Below are positions 10,401-22,185 of a stretch of DNA of 64,000 bases, one piece after another. Each line of letters starts with the position of its first letter. Position 1 is the first letter of the stretch. The notes under the pieces were generated by a model. That model made no database searches and was not told the DNA's origin. It saw nothing but the letters and a program-made list of their open reading frames with translations. Source of the DNA: Macrotrachela quadricornifera (Eukaryota; Rotifera; Eurotatoria; Philodinida; Philodinidae); NCBI GenBank assembly GCA_022393335.1, contig JAJEKB010020725.1:210931-274930 (forward strand), given 5' to 3'. The translations under genes were made by a program, and so were the position numbers.

Positions 10401-12932
10401 CCATGCCCAAGAACTACTCCTATATTATCGGTTCCATGATTCGCTACGATGATATCTAGTCGACCGTCACGATTAAAATCCTCAGTGACGACAAATTGTG
10501 GATAAGAGCCAACTCCTGTAGAAAATGCAGTGAAGAAAATAAATGTTCCATCACTCTGGCCGAGAAGGATCTCAATAGTGCTTCTTTCGTAACTAACAAC
10601 AGCAATATCAAACTGAGTGTCGTTGTTAAAATCACCACCAGCGATCGAAACCCAGCTAGAGCCATTTACAATCGGTATTATTCTGTTACCACCAAGTCTG
10701 AAAGCCGATGCAAGGAGTATACCTACAGTGTTCGAACCATAGTTCGCAACAGCAATATCCAGCCGTTGGTCAAAATTGAAATCACCAACCGCAATCGATA
10801 TAGGATGAGACGATGTTCCCGTAAAATATTCTGTTTGAGTTGCAAAATCTCCGTTACCATAGCCGATCAGGATGCCAACATTATTCTTGCCCTTATTGGC
10901 GACAGCAATATCCATTTTTTTGTCATCGTTAAAATCTCCGACAACCAAGTACTCAGGACTCGATTTGGGATTAAATGAAACAGATGTTCTGGATTTGAAT
11001 GATTCGTTGCTATAGCCAAACATTATAATTATTTCATTGGTACCAGAATTAGCAACTGCTAGATCTAGATAAGTATCTTGATTGAAATCACCAACGGCGA
11101 TTCCATGCGGTTGTGACCCAATACCTGTAGAATACGTCTTTGGACTGGTCAATGTCCCATTACCATATCCGAAAAATATACCGATATTACTGGTACCAGC
11201 ATTTGCAACAGCAATATCGAGGTAACTATCGCGGTTAAAATCAGCAATTGTGATAAAATATGGAAGTGAATCATGGCCAGTGTAGTAAATCATTGGAAGT
11301 CGAAAAGATCCATTACCATTTCCAAGAAGAATAGCTATATCATTTGTACCCCAGTTAGCAACGACAATATCCAAATAAGTATCCGTATTCAAATAGCCCA
11401 CCGCAATTGACAATGGGCACGAAGAGCCAACCGAAAAGAGCATTTGATCCGCAAATGTTCCGTTACCATATCCAAGTGCTAGACCGACATTGTGCGTACC
11501 GAAATTAGCAACGACAACATCTGATCAATTATCATTATTGAAATCATTGACAGCGACTGCAACTGGATGAGATCCGGAACCTGTAGAATATATCTTTCTG
11601 TTTGTAAACATGCCATCACTATATCCAAGAAGGACAGCAATGTTGTCTACGACAGAGTTAGCGACAACAATATCCAATATTTGATCGTCATTAAAATTGC
11701 CGATAGCGATTGATCGTGGATGAGTAGTATATGCGTCAAATTTTTGATCAACTAGTTTAAACGTACGTTGACAGACTTTACCTAAAAGCATCATCAAAAT
11801 GAACTGAGAATCAGAGAAGGCTGGTTACATACTATCATATATGTCCTCGTATCTATTCCTAGACTTTTTCAAAATTGATGGCGGACTAATTATCATGCTA
11901 TCTAATTTATGTTGGGCCACTTTCAATGAAAAAATATCATGGATTTTTAGAATGTCTCATATCAGTGCTAAATATTATGATGTTTCAAATTATTTTGATC
12001 GCGCTTGCTTCAATTAAGATGAAATCGTTTTTATTTTCACATTCAAATGCTTATACTATTCATGAGAATGCGTCACAAAGTCAAGAAAACACAATAACTA
12101 AGTGCGTATCACATTTAGTGATAGAAATTCGACATTCACAATAAGACAGAAAAAAAGGATTTTTTTGCTGTTCAATATCAAGTTAATTTGAAACTCAAGA
12201 ACAGCATGTCAAACTGTCTATTATTGTCCCTGGCGTAGTGGTAACTACCGCTTATAAACTTGGATGACCAAATCTCATAAAATATAATCATTTTTCCCCC
12301 TTGGAGCGTAAAGTTGTAGCGATCTGCACATTTCACCGTCCTGTGGGGAATATTTTCTCAAACCACTTTATCAGACCAATTTTAGTAGGAAAATATCGAA
12401 GAGATCTCTGGAAAATTCGCTAATAATTTCTGTAGTTTCTCTTCCTGAAATTAGTTGGAAAGGTACTTTCGGAAAACATTCCCCGCATAAGCTTGTTTTT
12501 TTAGCTGCTCTCTTTCCAATCAAAATCGTTTCATTTGTAGTTGTAGGAAATATTCCGATGACAAATTCGAAATTGTTTTCAAAACTTATATTTGATTCTT
12601 GCCGTACTATCATGGATGTCAAGAGCATACTTGGAGGCTTTGGTGAAGTCAAACAGACGACCACAATACTAATAATCAATGCTACTGTTGTAAATATGAC
12701 AAAACCAAGAACACCCAAAACAGAACGTGACAATGGCAATGAAGATCTAGTACCAACATAGATAGATTGACCATGAAAGACAAGAAATATACAGAGGTAC
12801 TGACCGGATTCTCGATGTAATCAAATCTGTATCCACTTGTGAAGGCATATTTTCATTTAAGGTTTCTATTAATTTAACGGAGTGACCATGCTCAGAAGAT
12901 AGGTAATTGGTTGATATACCAATATTATCCAT
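7490..12932 (-). pseudogene. FG-GAP/VCBS repeat membrane protein, interrupted
   Basis: Large extracellular repeat protein of a family expanded in bdelloids; its partner is unknown. The main block, 11443-7490, encodes about 22 repeats of roughly 59 residues of the form GDFNNDxxLDIAVANxGTNxIGILLGYGNGTF. The DxNxDxxxD loops are the calcium-binding part of FG-GAP beta-propeller blades. The same frame continues upstream to 11797, broken only by one TGA at 11525-11527 inside an FNND segment, where CGA is expected. The 5' part appears to be 12932-12371: MDNIGISTNY, a GT-AG intron at 12747-12804, then one membrane anchor (VLGVLGFVIFTTVALIISIV), suggesting a type II membrane protein. How 12371 joins 11797 is not resolved. 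It contains several N-glycosylation-type NxT/S sites. Relative to its length the damage is slight, so the stop is recent or possibly a sequencing error. Confidence 0.8.
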
Positions 12933-14030
12933 GAGAACTGTTTTAATCTAGAAGAAAAAATATCTATTAGATACCATCAATTTATTTTCAAGAGTGAAGC
13001 TTTCATGAGGCTAGATAGTGAAGGTCTTTAGATTGTTTCGATCCGTGTAAACAATTGGAAAACATGAAAAGAAAAGAAATTGTAGAACTAAAAAACGACG
13101 CTTACAAGATCATTTTCGTAATTTTAGGTCCATTTCGCAGATACTTTGAAAGGTGACAATGTCTTGATTAGCGTGTCTCATCTATACAGTTAACGTCAAA
13201 AGATAGCATAATTTGTCTCAAGATAAAAGATGAGCTATGGATTATGTGACTCTCTAACAAGAGATGTGTCAGAGTTGCTTTATTCGAAAATAAGGTAGGG
13301 AAGTTACTGTTACGTTATCAAGCAATTAAAAATCATTCATCCTGCTCTTTCATAAAGAAAATCCTATTTTACGTCTACCATATGTCAGCAAGATTTGGCC
13401 TTTTCTATTATTAGCTCAACATAGTTGGCCATAATTATGGGAACGAAAACTTCTGATAACCTTTGCATGAACTCGAAGAGAAAGAATATTTTGTTCTTAG
13501 AATATAGCTATTAGAAGACCCCCCCTCCCCTTTAATTAATTATTAAATCTGAAAAACTCTTTTACTGAAAACTTATGAAAAAACATGGTTCATAATAGAA
13601 GACCAGGGGTCTTCTAAACTGGGGGTTTAATAACGTTCTTTTTTACTAAGCGATTAGATTCCAATAGGTTTTGTCCTTCTGTTGCAGGAGACAAAACAAA
13701 AGTGATCTGGAGTCTTCTGTTATATGATCCAATAATAGTAGAAAATCAGCTTGCTGAAACATAAGTGGCTCATACAACAATAGTTCTCGGCTAGGAGTGT
13801 CGTCATAGTATTAGTATCAACATTAATCGATACTAATCCTAATGCTTTAGGCATTATTACAAGGATCAAGGCTACTCTCTCTCCTAATGAATAAGATTGT
13901 AGTGAGTTTATTTAACGCTTGAAAAGTAAAATACTTTTATTTCTTTCTGTAGAACGCAACATCCAACATTTTATGATGTCGACCTGTTCAAATTTTTATC
14001 TGTACAAAGAAAAATAGCCGATTTTTTATA
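12933..14030. other. Intergenic, no gene seen
   Basis: A+T-rich sequence without a convincing reading frame. The only structure noted is an inverted pair TTAGAAGACCCC (about 13510) and GGGGTCTTCTAA (about 13607), about 90 bp apart, next to C- and G-runs. It could be a small foldback relic. Confidence 0.5.
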
Positions 14031-14032
14031 TA

Positions 14033-14859
14033 CAGTAGACGACAAAAGTCCCGACCCTAGGCGAAAACTATCTAAATAAGGGTTGTTTACTTTGAAACTT
14101 GTACTGAAGCAGGGCCTTGGTGAGTCCTGATCCCGGGCAAAAACTCGAGTCCTGTCCCCTTCCTGAACCTGAGATACCAGGTCAACATCAACGATTTTTT
14201 CTTATTGTGTTATCTCGGGCTATGAAAGAGATACAATGCCGTTCGACCTATCGTTGGAAAGCATCGCTCTTAGTCTCCTTTCAGTGGAATTTCCATTGCA
14301 AACCGACATGTCTTCGTTAAGTTGTGGCCTATATACTGCTTAAACATGGAAGCAGTATATTGCAACCCTACCAGTATTCAATTCAAATCTCGAGCTAGGC
14401 TCAACTGTTTGGCCTGAAAATTTTACTGCAGACTGCATAGGTATGGGCAAACCTATGCTAAAACTTTCAGCATTATAGCCTTTACAAAGATGGGGATTCA
14501 TATCATTCTATACCTATGGACCGACAGCTCTGGGAAATCACTAGGGTACGGCAAATGTAAGTGGCCTTTCTGGTATAGGTAGATAACCATCGGAACTACC
14601 AATTGCACTACAAATATTACCTTTACTTCATCAAATCGAAAAGTATCAGCATTTCCTTCAAATATTATATGATTTTGTCAAAAATATGAAGAAAAAATTC
14701 TTAATATTGACCTGGTATCTCAGGTTCAGTAGGAGAACAGGACTCGAGTTTTTGCCTGGGATCAGGACTCACCAAGGCCTTGCTTCAGTACAAGTTTCAA
14801 AGTAAACAACCCTTATTTAGATAGTTTTCGCCTAGGGTCGGGACTTTTGTCGTCTACTG
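14033..14859. mobile_element. TIR MITE (827 bp) with TA duplication
   Basis: Inverted repeats of about 153 bp start CAGTAGACGACAAAAGTC at 14033 and end with the complement at 14859, flanked by TA at 14031-14032 and 14860-14861. The arms are nearly identical (a few substitutions), so insertion was fairly recent. The 520-bp core encodes nothing recognisable. The termini and TA target are typical of non-autonomous Tc1/mariner-type elements. No matching autonomous copy is in the window. Confidence 0.85.
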
Positions 14860-14861
14860 TA

Positions 14862-15482
14862 AGACCTTTTATTTGTGCTACTTGAAGGATTGTTTTAGTC
14901 AAACTGCTCGATACTTCAAAATAGAATACGACTATGGGAAATTGAATACGTCAGCAGTAGTAGAATCCATTCATTTATGATCCTGGTAACGCATCGGAAT
15001 ATACTTTACCATAATCTGATGCTCTTCGATTTTTAACCATTTAGAATATCGTAATGTTGAAAACTAAATTTACTTACTTGCCAAATGGTTGTGGAGTGTA
15101 CGAATTTTGTTCCGTGTGCCCACAAACAATTTTGTTCTGTATCTATCGTTGACAAAATTACCTGGTTTTTTTCTAATAACGTTTATATAATTACGTGAAT
15201 CAATGGAGTATAAAATTTTTATCAATACGCACACTGGCACATGTATTTCGTTCTTTTTGACTTCTTTTGCGTTTCGCGTTATTACAATGAGTAAAACTAA
15301 ACAACGATAGTTAGATACGCGAGTGCATCACGCGCACATGTCTAAACTTTCTCAGAAACAACTGTAAGAATAATCTTTTGATCTCATATATGAGAAATGC
15401 TAGCGGTGCGTAGTTTAACGTTACACTTCCTCACAACAATAAATTATTCCAACAACTACAAAAGAATATTTTTGCTCACAAG
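14862..15482. other. Intergenic, nothing recognised
   Basis: No open frame of note, no inverted repeat and no RNA gene seen. Confidence 0.45.
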
Positions 15483-16193
15483 GGAAGATTCTCAAGTGAT
15501 GAGCCAAGATTGAAGCTGAAATTACGTGTGTTCGCTACTCTACATGCCCATATATCAACTATGAAACAATTATCTGCTAAGGGTGACTCAATTGTAATGA
15601 GCTATGATGGGAGAAGGGCAACAGGTCACATGGAGGCTAAGAGATAGATGACTCGTTACATCAATGAGAAGTTATAGTAACACACTTTTTCTAAAGTATC
15701 ATATTCGTTTCTAAAAATATTGTCTCATGATAGAGATATATAAAGATCACAGATAGAGCACAAATTAAGCTACATAAACGTCTCCTGTTTCTCTAAAAAA
15801 AACTCGCAGAATTTATGTTATAATCGAATATTATTTATATTTCGAAAAAACCTGAAACAATAAGCCAGTGAAATGAGCTTCGTACATATGTGTAATTTAA
15901 CTTGTGCTCTATCTATGAGTATATGAATGAAGAAATAATAATAATAAAGAGTGGAGGAGAATGAGATAGTAGAAAAGAAGGTGATTTTATTGTTCGTGTG
16001 GGCTTTATATATCTCTATCATGAGACAATATTTCTCGAAACGAATATGATACTTTAAAAAATTGTGTGTTACTATAACTTTTGATTGAGTCAGCCTTACC
16101 ATATAATTGTTTCGTAGTTGATATATGGGCATGTAAAGCAGCTAACACACGCAAAATCAGCTTTAATCTTGGCTCATCACTTAGGAATCTTCC
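15483..16193. repeat. Large imperfect inverted repeat
   Basis: The arm 15483-15744 is an imperfect reverse complement of 16008-16193. Matching blocks include the GATGAGCCAAGATT, CCCATATATCAACTA and CATGATAGAGATATAT segments. The left arm contains about 75 bp not found in the right arm. The right arm can be translated on the minus strand (RFLSDEPRLKLILRVLAALHAHISTTKQLYGK, split here as RFLSDEPRLKLI and ALHAHISTTKQLYG), which suggests that a gene fragment was duplicated in inverted orientation. Gene family unknown. Confidence 0.6.
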
Positions 16194-17411
16194 TCTGTGA
16201 GTGTTATCAAAACGAGTCATTCTTAAACAGATAATAAACAGAACAAAACCACATCTAAGGAAAAATATACTGTATACATATATGTGTAGTTGATTATGTT
16301 ACTTATGTCATAATATATAAATGAATACATCGCACCACTACGAAGAAAAAAAAATAATTAAAAAAGAAACATTTTCTGTCCGTGAATAATATCTGTGACA
16401 ACATTCCAAATTAATTTCGCTGCAATTTACAAAACATAATCAGTTTGCGATATAAACTGTGTGCGACAAATTTTACTCGCATATGCATCCATGAAGTAAA
16501 TTTTACGCCACATTTGTCCTTGCGACATCATCGTTCGAAGAAAAAATGTTTAAACTGTACAAAAAAGACACATGGCTGTTATATCAATAAATGATAACAA
16601 AATGGCATGGATAGACGAGAAAATAATGGACCCATAATACGGAAGCTGGAGAAAAGTTAGTGATGGATGAATGCGATAATCACATGCTTAACTGCAATTA
16701 GTGACTGCTTTTTTTGAAATTTCTTACGGAAATAAAAGAAATCTTTTAGATAAATGAAATATATCCGTTTTACAAGATAGATAGTATACACAGACTAACT
16801 ATAGGTTTAAAATCAGACGAATACATTAAAAAAAAACTTACCTAGATCGAACTCACCCCATCAGATTCGGCACTATCCAACAGTTTCCGACGAGATCCAA
16901 CTATCGAAAATCGTTCGACCCGCTTAAACTGATGAAATGAAAAGATCTAATTTTGCGTATTCAAAGTCGCAGAATGTATATGAAATAAAAGTTAAAAAAT
17001 TTGGTTTCATTTATTCTGTACATTGTTCATTTAGATTTTTCATTCAAAATTTCAATCTCAATCGTGGCGATTTATTCCAAATAACTGATTTTGTTCTCTA
17101 TTTAGATTCATCTCAACATCGAAACGACCGGTAAGTACTATTTTATCAAAAGCAAGACATTTTGTGTTTTTTAGGTCCGATCCGAATGACATAGGACGGT
17201 GCTCACTCACTTGACTGCCTGTCCCAATTCTTTTTTGATTATGTTGCGTCTATACTATTAGTTATAATACAAGTAGCGCTCATCCTTTGAATTCGCTAAC
17301 CCTTTTCTGAAAGAATAACACTTCATTCTGAATCTAAAGTGTTTTTTTATTCTAAAAAAAAGTGACTGCTGCATTATGATTCACCTCGATTATGGATAGC
17401 TGATTTGATAT
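16194..17411. other. Intergenic, nothing recognised
   Basis: A+T-rich sequence with short chance frames only. Segments such as TTTTTTAG followed by GTCCGATCC (about 17170) could be splice acceptors, but no protein similarity was recognised. Confidence 0.45.
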
Positions 17412-17413
17412 AC

Positions 17414-17575
17414 AGGGTGGTCCAAAAGTCACGATACCCAAAAAAAATTGAATATCTTCCTAACGACTTGAGCAAGGAAGTTGATTTTTTTATCGATGAT
17501 AGAGGCATATCTAAAGTTTATATCCATATGAACGCGATTGAAAAAAAATCTATCATAAGTACTACTACAGGGTGG
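17414..17575. mobile_element. Solo end of a mariner-like element
   Basis: TA followed by CAGGGTGGTCCAAAAGTCAC resembles the terminus of the neighbouring element (CAGGGTGGTTCAAAACC) but belongs to a different subfamily. No matching right end is found, so this is a relic, possibly cut off when the next element inserted at TA 17576. Confidence 0.5.
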
Positions 17576-17577
17576 TT

Positions 17578-19290
17578 CAAAACCTTCACGCCCCCCTGGT
17601 TTGATCTTAAAATCGAATGATTTAACTAAGTATCTTATACCAAATTGTAGCTCGTGAAAAACTGCATCAACGGATGCAATCAAATCAAATTTCGCCTATC
17701 ACTCCATTAAAAGACCTTACACTGTATATCAAAATGTCATAGATCCTATGATATCAAATGCGTGAAAGAACTATCATACCGTTCATCCACTTAAATTGTA
17801 GCTTATAGAATTGCCATTTTATTCAGGATACAAGTTGCTTAAAAGTAAGATTTATGACATAATTTTAGAAACTGGTATGGCCTTCCCTGGCAGCTTGGAG
17901 AGCATCAAATCTTTTCCTCATGGAGCACAGCAAATCAATAAAAAGATCTGTGTCATCTTCAAGATCCTTGAGAGTACTCTCGAGGTTAGTTTTAAGAACA
18001 TTATAATTGTATCTATCTTGGCGATCTTCGCTTATCATCAGTTCTTCAACTTTATCTTTGATAATTGCGCCAATGTTTTTTGCAGGATTCATGTCAGGGC
18101 TGTTGCCAGGCCAAATTGAATTGCCCCAGAAATTCACGCCTTCATCTTCCAGAAGATGTTGTGTTGCATTAGCTTCCATGCAGGGTACCTTATCGTGAAG
18201 AAATATGACTTCGTTTGTATGAAGAACATTGATTGGATTACGCAGAAATGGAATCACATGTTTCTCAAGAATGATTTCATGAAAATAGGCGCCATCCCAA
18301 GGTAGGTTGCCCATCTTCTTTCAGCACCCAAAGAAGTTTCTTTGCAGTGAACATAACAAAAATTCCAATGCATCTTGAGTTCTGAATCATTTCACAGTAC
18401 CTTTCATCACCGCTGATGTCTTCGACACTTTTTGCCCAAATTCTGTCATTTTGATGGTTTGGTTTTCTTATCACATAAATATAAAATTCATCCGAGGGCG
18501 CGATATGTAGAAAATCTTCCTCAGCCCAATCGGCAACGTTATGTGCAAGCCATTTTCGAACTTCAACATGTGTATTTGTCTTCAGTGGCTTCGATATTAC
18601 GTGGAATGGTTTTAATCCTTGTCGATGGCGTTCACGATGGACGGTGGAATAACTCACTTTCTGTCTTGTCTTCTCCAAAATTTCTCTTGCGACTTTTCGA
18701 GAGCTTTTATTCCTGATACTACTCGTAGAAGCGATAATATTTTTGCTCTCCTGCGAAAGCACCCGAGGTCGACCACCTCCGAATTGTGTATAGCATTCTT
18801 CGGCAGTTTTATTCCAAGTTCGTCGTACCCAATCTTCACTACGATGGAGCTTTTCGGAAATCCATTGGCGATTGATAAATGAGTCTCCTGTTCTTTCAAT
18901 CATTTCATCGCGTATCTCACGGTACGTAGTACAACGAATTCTGTCCACGAACCGTTGTTTTTCTGTATCATAAAGAACAGTAGCCATTTTAATTCCGTAA
19001 GTTTTGATATCACAAGCTTGTCGCAATTCAAGTAATATTTAATTCAATTTCTAACGTAACGGAAGAAGGTATCTTCACGAGCAACAAACGCTTAGAAAAG
19101 GAAAGAAATGAAAAACGTTGAAACAATGCTCTGGCTATTCATTCCGTTTTTCTCGATTCTTTTAATCATGAGTACGTAATTCCATCCATTGATGCAGTTT
19201 TTTACGGACTTCAATTTGGTATAAAATTGGTAATGAAATCAATTGACCTTTATATAGAACCAAGGGGCGTGAAGGTTTTGAACCACCCTG
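17578..19290. mobile_element. Tc1/mariner-like element, DD37-type
   Basis: Inverted ends CAGGGTGGTTCAAAACC (17578) and the complement (ends 19290) with TA on both sides (17576-17577, 19291-19292). The inverted similarity extends about 32 bp, through CACGCCCC. It encodes a transposase on the minus strand that is frameshifted and lacks its third acidic residue, so the element is dead unless moved in trans. Confidence 0.85.
17865..19026 (-). pseudogene. Tc1/mariner transposase, frameshifted
   Basis: Transposase that would bind the element ends and catalyse TA-targeted cut-and-paste. The likely start is the internal Met of MATVLYDTEK (near 18987). The N-terminal part has a helix-turn-helix region (REIRDEMIERTGDSFINRQW) and GGGRPR. 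Then come APSDEFYIYVIR (first Asp), FLHDKVPCMEANATQHLL (second Asp) and WPGNSPDMNPAKNIG. Counting from the second Asp, 37 residues separate it from the Lys of PAKN, where Tc1-type enzymes have Glu or Asp. The third catalytic residue is therefore lost. The reading frame shifts between 18277 and 18314, where two overlapping frames meet. Similar in type to DD37 elements of invertebrates. Confidence 0.8.
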
Positions 19291-19295
19291 TAAGA

Positions 19296-20792
19296 AGTTT
19301 GACAAAAAAAAGTCATTTTTCACAAATACGAAAAAAACAAGTTACAATAAAGAAAAGACAGTTATTGCAAAAATCTATGCATTTTAAAGTAAATGTTCAA
19401 ATTGTTTTCCCTCTGTGTTGATGCATATCTGACAACGATTAGCTACAGAACGACAGATTGCCTGACAGGACTCGAGGTTATTATTGAGCGATGTAAATTC
19501 TTCCTTGATTAATGATTTCAGATGATTTATGTCGCGAGGATTTTGAGCATACACACGATCTTTGACAATTCCCCATATTGAAAAATCACCGGGAGTTAAG
19601 TCGGGAGATCGCGGTGGCCATTCTACAGTCCGTCGACGACCAATCCAACGTACGAAAGTATCATCTAAATAATCTCGTACAATTTTACCATAGTGAGGTG
19701 GTGCCCCATCTTGCTGCCAGATCATTGTTGAAAAGCCTGAATGTTCTTGAAGTTGTGGTATGGTATTATCCTCCAATATTTGGAGGTAGTTTTCTGATGT
19801 AACATTACCTTCAAAGAAGAATGGTCCGACAATACCATTTGACCACATTCCTCCCCAAACAACCACACGCGGTACATTGAGCTCTTGTTCAATGATAAGA
19901 TGTGGATTTGTATCGCTCCAATAAACACAATTATGTCTGTTGACACGACCGTTTGTTTGGAATATGGCTTCATCCGTCCAAAGAATTCGATCTAACAGAT
20001 CTGGATCATCTTGAATCGAATCTAAAATCTATTCACAAAATTCGACTCGTCGATCGGGATCATCCTCGTTTAAGGGTTGTAACAATCTTGGTTTGTACGG
20101 TTTTAGATTTAGACCTTCCATAAGACGTCGTAAACTTGAACGCGAAATGCCAAGATCGCGTGCTGCATATCTTTGAGATGGCTGTGGATTTTGACGAAAA
20201 ACTTCGGAAACAACTTCGGCATTTTCTTCGGTTCTGACTGTTGTTGGTCTACCACTTCGAGAAGCATCTTCAATAGAACCATTTTCATCGAACTTTTCTG
20301 CTAGTCGATAAATTGTTTGTCGAGTCGGAACTTCTTCACCAGGAAACTCATTTTGAAAAGCCGTTTTTACCGATCGAAATGTTCTTCCTGATATCCACCA
20401 TTCTTTGAGAACAAAAATTCTTTGTTCTTTTGTCAAGTATCTCGGCATCTACAGAAATATAGGCTGAAAGTAACAATTACGTACTGAATATACGATAGCC
20501 AGTGTGAAACAAAGATAAACAAGCCTTACGACGGACGCAAACACACGTAAACAGAGATGATCGATGAATATGACCAGCGATACAGAAAAAGAAGATTTAT
20601 ATCGCGTGAGATATCAGCATGGATTACAGTAGAACAGAAAGAGAAAAAACGAGAATAGAATTTATATGGAAACACAACACATGTTATTCGCAAATGCGAA
20701 TGATTTATTAGACTTTAGCTGAATAAACTGTCTTTTCTATATTGTAACTTGTTTTTTTCGTATTTGTGAAAAATGACTTTTTTTGTCAAACT
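19296..20792. mobile_element. Mariner-like element with AGTTTGAC ends
   Basis: Inverted ends AGTTTGACAAAAAAA (19296) and complement (20792) extend inward for about 70 bp with few differences (GTCATTTTTCACAAATACG, ACAAGTTACAAT). TA follows on the right (20793-20794); on the left the corresponding dinucleotide is GA. It abuts the previous element with only a few bases between them. It encodes a nearly full-length transposase on the minus strand. Confidence 0.8.
19384..20448 (-). pseudogene. Mariner-like transposase with one stop codon
   Basis: A 350-residue transposase reading from MPRYLTKEQR. The N-terminal helix-turn-helix has SGRPTTVRT and PSQRYAARDLGISRSSLRR. The catalytic domain has LWTDEAIFQ, then WQQDGAPPHYG, then WPPRSPDLTPGDFSIWG. 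About 40 residues separate the second and third Asp. The only break is one TAG at 20029-20031 in an EFCE*ILDSIQ context, probably CAG originally; both sides are in the same frame. It ends QFEHLL. The element may therefore be only recently inactivated. Confidence 0.85.
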
Positions 20793-20794
20793 TA

Positions 20795-21093
20795 TTAGCA
20801 GTACTTATTTGGTGAATCCATGAGGTCCCATCCACTTTTTGGAAAGTTTTTTTTTTGATTTTTTTGGGCTCATACATCCGATCTTTGTTAGAAAACACTT
20901 AGTGAAAAAAAATTGGGTCCCATATGCGAAAAACCCCGAGTTTTTTAGCGGTTTTTAGGTACACCTACAGCGTTTTTTCATAATTATTATCATTGCGTAC
21001 ATCGAAAAAGGTACATCTATTGCCGGCCGATTATTTTATGCATGGACAGTGGTATTTGTTTGCCGGTTTTGGTGGATATGGATAAAACATAAA
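20795..21093. other. Intergenic
   Basis: A+T-rich with long T runs; nothing recognised. Confidence 0.4.
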
Positions 21094-21712
21094 ACATTCA
21101 TCCAGAACAAATTTCACAGTCAACGATTTTCTTCAGCGGGTAGAAAAACTATCGGTGCTACAATTAATCAAATCTGAAGAACAATCGAACAGAGAACAAG
21201 ATCGTTTTGTTTTTCCTGTGCATCATAAATATAAAAAGGATGATTTTTTACCATCACAAAATACGATAAATGTTACCCAAGTAAGTATCGAAGAAATTAT
21301 ATTGAAAGCATACAAGCAAGCACAAGAGCTTATTGAAAATTTGAAAATGTCAAATTTATTGAAACGAAATAATGCTTATACATTGGAAGACCTGAGTATA
21401 AAAGTAAGAGAATAGTTCAAAACTATGTGTAGAATTAGAAGTGATGCTGGAATTGATTATGATTTCAATTCAAAAGATTGTGGTGATACTGAAGAAGAAG
21501 AACCAATAAGAACGAAGAAAATCAATTTCAATGGGATGAGACTTTATAATCAAATCAATCCAAAATTGAGACATTCATATTTTGAAATCCTAATCAATGG
21601 TTAACTCAGATTTATTCACAAACAGACTGCATGCTGGATGCTTACAAAAAAACAGGATAAATTATCAGCTGATAGATTAACTCGTGTTATTCAAATGAAT
21701 AAAAAGGATTAA
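21094..21712 (+). pseudogene. Decayed gene of an unnamed bdelloid-type family
   Basis: One frame runs from about 21094 to the TAA ending at 21712, with stops only at 21416-21418 and 21602-21604 (the latter probably CAA to TAA). Visible segments: DFLQRVEKLSVLQLIKSEEQ, a basic stretch VHHKYKKDDFL, an acidic patch GDTEEEEP, MRLYNQINPKLRHSYFEI, then FIHKQTACWMLTKKQDKLSADRLTRVIQ at the C-terminus (HKQTACWMLT and LSADRLTRV are the striking parts). I have a memory of this C-terminal module from bdelloid proteins but cannot assign a function. A hammerhead ribozyme lies about 430 bp downstream on the same strand, so this could be an accessory ORF of a retroelement; that is inference. Confidence 0.55.
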
Positions 21713-22137
21713 AATTTCTATTTTTTCACACACGGAAACTGTTTTTAAAGTTCTTTGTCTCTTTTTCGTGTGATTAATAAATGTGTTGTATTCATAAACA
21801 CAAAGAAATGCTGTTTTTTTTACCAACCTACGACCCAGATTGCGATTTTAACCAGACATTTTAGTGAATTTCCCTGATATTTTATGTGATTTTAAACCGA
21901 TTTGAACTGACTTCAAGTGACTCTAAAGAGTTCGACTGATTTCCTGAAGTCTGAAAGTGACTTGAGTCCAGTGATTTCCCCCTTGATTGAAACTCACCGT
22001 TTTCAACTTATCTACGATATATGGTAGAAATAATCTTAAATTAATTTGATATTGTTGGATGTTATCGACTTTTATAATTTTAATTTGATTGTTAAAAGAT
22101 TATTCTACTAATAATGTAGATTACCTCTGATTTCGAA

Positions 22138-22185
22138 CTTGCCTGATGATGATCAGATTAAGCCCTGATCGAAACGCGTCGTAAG
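22138..22185 (+). ncRNA. Hammerhead ribozyme, type I, copy 2
   Basis: In order: CTTGC (stem I), CTGATGA (22143-22149), one extra T, stem II GATCAG/CTGATC with an 8-nt loop, GAAAC (22171-22175), GC, GTC and GTAAG. Stem I is CTTGC with GTAAG, five pairs including one G-T. Cleavage is expected between 22180 and 22181. Stem III is the palindrome ACGCGT, as in copy 1. Compared with copy 1, stem II differs in sequence and length but still pairs, and stem I swaps an A-T for a G-T pair; this supports a real RNA fold. After the site, GCTTGAAATC and CACCCTCAAG are shared with copy 1. Confidence 0.85.

Noticed and set aside
12228..12275. tRNA-like A box (TGGCGTAGTGG) with a D-arm-like pairing
   Set aside because: No proper B box, anticodon stem or acceptor pairing follows; at best a SINE or tRNA relic.
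20521..20545. CTTACGACG segment resembling the hammerhead cleavage arm (minus strand GTCGTAAG)
   Set aside because: No CTGATGA or GAAAC boxes nearby on the minus strand.
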